Below the pieces are notes generated by a model. The model searched no databases. It was not told where the DNA came from and worked only from the letters and a program-made list of their open reading frames with translations. From Gnetum montanum (taxonomy: Eukaryota > Streptophyta > Gnetopsida > Gnetales > Gnetaceae): DNA of 64,000 nucleotides. The stretch covers positions 1,667,054 through 1,731,053 of the forward strand of contig MNCI01017909.1 in assembly GCA_015680685.1 (NCBI GenBank). Reading direction: 5' to 3'. Shown here in pieces: positions 60,483 through 64,000 of the stretch (its first letter is position 1; every line of letters begins with the position of its first letter). Both the position numbers and the translations under genes were made by a program.

Positions 60483-61394
60483 TGATGAGCATCAAAATGT
60501 CATGTCAATAGGCCCCTATTGACATGGCCTTGTTGATGGGTCCCCATCGATGAGGCCCCTTTTATGTGGTGTTGCCCCCTCAACACAGTGGTGTAGCAAA
60601 AACTATAAATATGAGCTCCTAGCCATGTTTAGAGGATCATTAAGTCATAGTATTAGCAGAGCTCTTATAGTTTGTCCATTTGAAAGTCAAAATATTTCTC
60701 TGAGTGCTCATAGTAGGAGTTAGAAAATGTATAGATCTTTATTCGAGCACTATTGTACTTGAACCATACTAGTATGTACAACAATCAAGATGAGCTTTTT
60801 GATCAAACCTTGTAGCATTTAGAATAGATTAACGATTTATTTATGCATCCATTGTTTTCATGAAATATGAAATTAATTAAGATAAATTAGACTTTAAGAA
60901 ACTAGTTAATTAATTAAGCTAAATAGATTAAATACATAAGTATGACTACTTCGAGCATAAACACATATTCGCTTCGTAATCCCAACAATGTTATTACTTG
61001 GTATGCCTAGTAGCATAGCACTTGGTAAGCCAAGAGTGGATACATGGGTTTAGGACATGTATAGAAAGTGGGACCATATGCTTATGTTAGGATTAGTTAG
61101 AGACTAGTTAAGTGGTTAAATTAGATTAGTTGTTAAATTATTCCATCTCTCTACTCTACGCGCCAAAGAACATAAAACATAAAACAATAAAAATCATATG
61201 CCTCGATTACACTTAACCATACCTTTGTACATCACAAGTGTAATTGGGAAGATAATGAATGACCTTAGGGCAAGGTTCACTTCCTAAAAGACTAGTGTAC
61301 CAGAAACTATAGAGTCCACGAAATTCAAGCAGATCATGCATGACTGATTTTTGATTCGTATAGTTGGGTGTAGGGGTACCTTGACCACTCATCA
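60483..61394 (+). repeat. right family-A LTR (3' LTR)
   Basis: TGATGAGCATC ... CCACTCATCA, 912 bp. U3 is short: a perfect hairpin at 60501-60526 (arms CATGTCAATAGG/CCTATTGACATG, 2-bp loop), GATGGGTCCCCATC at 60535-60548, then the TATA box CTATAAATATG (60602-60612). R/U5 is the conserved family-A part. Confidence 0.88.
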
Positions 61395-61797
61395 CAAGCT
61401 TAACATGTTAGTTGATGTTACCATGAGTACTTATATACACAATCACAGTGTACAATACCATCTATAGTATTTTATCTTATGACTTAAATTTTAGAGTTAG
61501 TTATGAATAATTATACTTCTTATGTTTCTTAACTAATGTTAATTGTTCATTACATCTATATAAGTATTAATTCTAGATTTCCTAGGGATAGAACAATAAT
61601 ATACAACATAATATAAGAAAGGAGACACTTGGTTTAATTCTATTCTCTCTATTCCATTTTTATTTATATTTTAAGTATAATACATATAACACAATGAATT
61701 AAATTATTTTCATTTTCATATTTATCTTAATTTCCATAGTTATCAAATTGTTTCTAATGTCGTATACTTGGTAATCTAAACATCACAAAACTTAATA
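61395..61797 (+). repeat. 3' LTR of family B, second piece
   Basis: Begins with the right copy of the target duplication (CAAGC), continues 'TTAACATGTTAGTTGATGTTA' in step with 44849 onward, contains CATCTATATAAGTATTAATT and ends CTTAATA (mutated CTTAACA). Confidence 0.85.
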
Positions 61798-62584
61798 ATC
61801 ACTATATCAGTGTATGCTATCATAAGTAATACAAATTTCATTAGAAAGTATTTTCTACATTCATTATTTTAAAATTAAAAAGAAATTCATATCATGGAAC
61901 AAAATTTTTTTTATCTAAATTAGAAAATTAGGAAAAGAAAATTTTAAAAAAGTAAGATCATACCATATTCAATTTTAAAACACAACAACAAACCATAAAA
62001 CAATTGAAAATTTCTTGTTAAAATTAAAATATAAAGTTGATCCCATCTCTAATCCTTTGTTGCCAAAATGAAAACATAAAGTTGATGTCATCTCTAATCC
62101 TTATGAAGAATAAGCCATCATCTCCAATTCTTACATGAGAATCAATTCAAAGGAAGTAAACCTCATAGATTTTTCTAAATCATGATTTTCCCTAGGTTTC
62201 TAGAATATTATGAAAGTGAACAAAAATAAGGGAAAAATAAAATTTATTATGAAGAAACAATTGAAGAGAAATTAGAAAGAAGAATTTCTAATTTTAGAAC
62301 AAGCATCAAAATAGAAATGGTGAAATATCTTTAAACCCTCTATTATTATAAATAACATCTCAACTATAAACTTCTTGATTGTGCATCAATACTTTGGTGC
62401 ATCTTCGGTGCATTTCATTCTTTGATATAAGTATTAAAATAAAACCTCCTATGGCTAAATTTTATCATTGGACTATAAAATTCTATAAGTATTAGGTGTT
62501 TTGAGCTTGGTTGCAAGTTTGAATTTGTAGGGAAGTCTCTGTTTCAACCAAGTTTAAGTTTCTATCATATTTTTAGCAATCCAC
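61798..62584. other. no gene seen
   Basis: AT-rich with a few A/T homopolymer runs. A near repeat 'aagttgatSYcatctctaatcctt' occurs twice at about 62033-62100. Nothing recognised. Confidence 0.5.
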
Positions 62585-63505
62585 TGGAGCATGTTCACTT
62601 CAATATTAAAATCACCTTCTAATACTAAACCTAGATATTAAGAAAAGATAATTAATTTTCTAGAAAAAGAAAAAATAAATATATTTTATTTTATTCAAAT
62701 AAGATTTCAATAGGATTTCAAAATCCACAAAACATCCCAAAACTCTTAAATATTCAAACAATGCGATAAAGCATGAGGCTTTACAATCACATAATGATTA
62801 TTCTTAATGCAAGATACAACTGATGGAGAATATCTTCCACAACTAGAACTAAGAATTTAGTACACAAGTAAAACTAGAACACACAGGTAGACCTAATTGA
62901 CCTTGGAGCTGCAACCTCTATGCACTTACTCAATGTGCTTTGGCTCTCTCTTACTCAAGTTCAACATAAGAAGTTATATGATATCTCCTCTCATTATCTT
63001 CATGGTATAAGCATAAAACATCAAGATATTAATTAATAAACTAAGAATAAAACCTAAGGAAATATTCTACAAGCTTAACTTGGAGTTCCCATGCCATTTC
63101 TATCATTTTTCTCCTTCTCCTTGCTATTTCCCAATGTGGAATGATAAATTCTAGAATTTTTTTGAGTCATACGAGTCATCTCTAGTCTCCTCTAGTCATC
63201 TTTGGTAAAAATCAAACTTTAAAGAAAGAAGTCTATTAAGAGTGAAAGATGTCTCCTCCATGTCAGAGACATATCCTCTATATTTGAGATGTCTCATCAA
63301 ACATGTCTCCTCATTTACAAGATGTCTCTCTAGAAAAGACTACAATTTGGACAAGATGTCTCCTCTAAATCAAAGATGTCTCATCTAGGTTGAATTATTA
63401 GCCAAGACATATGGTGGAATACCAAGACATCTTTCTAGAGTTAAAAACCTCCAAAAATAACTTATAGGAATGAATAAGGAGATCAGAAGAGGTGCTCCTT
63501 TACTA
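62585..63505 (-). repeat. 3' LTR of gypsy copy 2
   Basis: Third copy of the family-C LTR; U3 (63165-63445) again dense in AGACATCT/AGATGTCT. Confidence 0.8.
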
Positions 63506-63823
63506 GCTCTCCCATCCTTCAAAAAGCAAATTCATGTGAACAAGGGAGAGCAAGGGTTGAAGTGATCCCCCACTCTTAAAGTTTGGTCTCAAGGATCCAT
63601 ACAACATCATTTGCAAACTAATCCTCCAAATGGATTAAGTACTCATGCCTTTTAACTTCTTGAGTACTAGAAGCTTTCCTTCACTTAAGTACAATTCCCT
63701 TCATCTCTCTTAAAGGCTTGGACTGATTTATAGCCCTCTTCAACTCATCAATGCTACTCTATATGGTCTCCTCATTAATAAGTCCATGATAGTACAAAAT
63801 ATCTCAAATACTAAATACAAAAT

Positions 63824-63917
63824 ACATACAAACATCATTTGGTAAATCAATTTCAAAGAATTATTATTAATCTTAGTCTTTATTTTGAAATTGATTTACC
63901 AAATGATGTTTGTATGT
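63824..63917. repeat. perfect 34-bp inverted repeat
   Basis: Arms 63824-63857 and 63884-63917 are exact reverse complements with a 26-bp spacer. Copy 1 of this gypsy family has only the left-arm sequence at the matching place (48540-48573) and continues normally. Confidence 0.92.
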
Positions 63918-64000
63918 CTTCTTCAAGTGCACAAAAAAAGTTACCAATAGTAAAATTTGGCTTCTTTTTGCCCTCATTCCTATTGAGGACCCTCTCTTGA

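Larger units (their letters stand above)
55925..61394. mobile_element. retroelement with inverted family-A LTRs and a coiled-coil gene
   Basis: The 5470-bp unit is flanked by CAAGT (55920-55924) and CAAGC (61395-61399), and the paralogous family-B LTR shows the empty site at 44844-44848. Both outer termini are the same sequence in opposite orientation (TGATGAGWGGTYRAGG...). The right LTR (60483-61394) is correctly placed as 3' LTR of the plus-strand interior, with polypurine tract GTGGAGGTA just before it. The left LTR points the wrong way. No protease, integrase or RT. Confidence 0.8.
44820..61797 (+). mobile_element. family-B LTR element carrying two nested insertions
   Basis: Own sequence: 5' LTR 44820-45297, interior 45298-46384 and 53798-55895, 3' LTR 55896-55924 plus 61395-61797. 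A primer-site-like TGATATTGGAACATCAGG follows the 5' LTR, and a polypurine tract AAGATTAAGGGG (55881-55892) precedes the 3' LTR. Insertions: a gypsy element (46385-53797) in the interior and a 5470-bp element in the 3' LTR. Without them it would be about 4.1 kb, and no pol domain is seen in its remaining interior, so it too appears non-autonomous. Confidence 0.75.
62585..64000 (-). mobile_element. Ty3/gypsy element of family C, copy 2, cut by window end
   Basis: The 3' LTR (62585-63505, 921 bp) aligns with the LTRs of copy 1. Its interior begins with the complement of a purine-rich tract (GAAGGATGGGAGAG, 63506-63522) and continues in register with 48242 onward ('aagtttggtYtcaWgRatccatayaacatca' in blocks), i.e. 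the 3' end of the integrase frame. The rest lies outside the window. Confidence 0.8.

Noticed and set aside
55925-61394. DNA transposon with about 0.6-0.9 kb terminal inverted repeats
   Set aside because: A single repeat unit occurs alone with TG...CA ends and its own 5-bp duplication at 47158-48118, has TATA/U3/R-U5 layout and is preceded by a polypurine tract at 60474-60482, which fits an LTR better than a transposon end. Kept as an inverted-LTR anomaly.

Overview
The window is plant nuclear DNA: AT-rich, with one spliced nuclear gene (GT-AG introns, consensus donor/acceptor sites) spread over about 13 kb and most of the rest made of decayed, nested retrotransposons. The bloated intron, the depth of nesting and the low gene density fit a very large genome such as a gymnosperm. 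That organism call is inference; no species can be named from the sequence.

Gene content. The only gene that looks functional is an EngB/YihA-type translational GTPase, probably plastid- or mitochondrion-targeted. It lies on the minus strand at 29695..16588 in four coding exons that join without frameshift into a 312-residue protein with the expected G motifs. Its second intron is about 10.5 kb and holds a LINE interrupted by a short gag-protease-only copia element, bracketed by diverged inverted repeats. Upstream, at 33.07-34.42 kb (minus), is a broken assembly of helicase pieces: an SDE3/MOV10-like segment followed by a fragment matching the motif VI region of the Ski2-like/ISE2 type.

Layout. 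0-7.3 kb: remnants of several LTRs, a SINE and a hairpin MITE. 8.8-12.1 kb: an old RTE-like non-LTR element cut by a younger 5'-truncated L1 with a perfect 18-bp target duplication. 12.1-16.5 kb: no gene recognised. 16.5-29.7 kb: the EngB gene. 30-32 kb: SINE-like relics. 33-34.4 kb: helicase pseudogene. 34.5-40.8 kb: a complete but decayed Ty1/copia element (minus) with LTRs, canonical initiator-Met primer site, gag, protease, integrase, RT and RNase H. 41.7-44.8 kb: a pol-less coiled-coil retroelement. 44.8-61.8 kb: a nested stack, in which a retroelement with family-B LTRs was hit by a Ty3/gypsy element (46.4-53.8 kb, itself carrying a solo LTR of family A), and its 3' LTR was hit by a 5.5-kb element whose two family-A LTRs point in opposite directions. 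62.6-64 kb: start of a second gypsy element of the same family as the first.

The most unusual points are the inverted-LTR element with a near-perfect target duplication and a paralogous empty site, a family of pol-less elements encoding only a coiled-coil protein, clusters of short perfect palindromes in the U3 part of several LTR families, and the chimeric helicase pseudogene.
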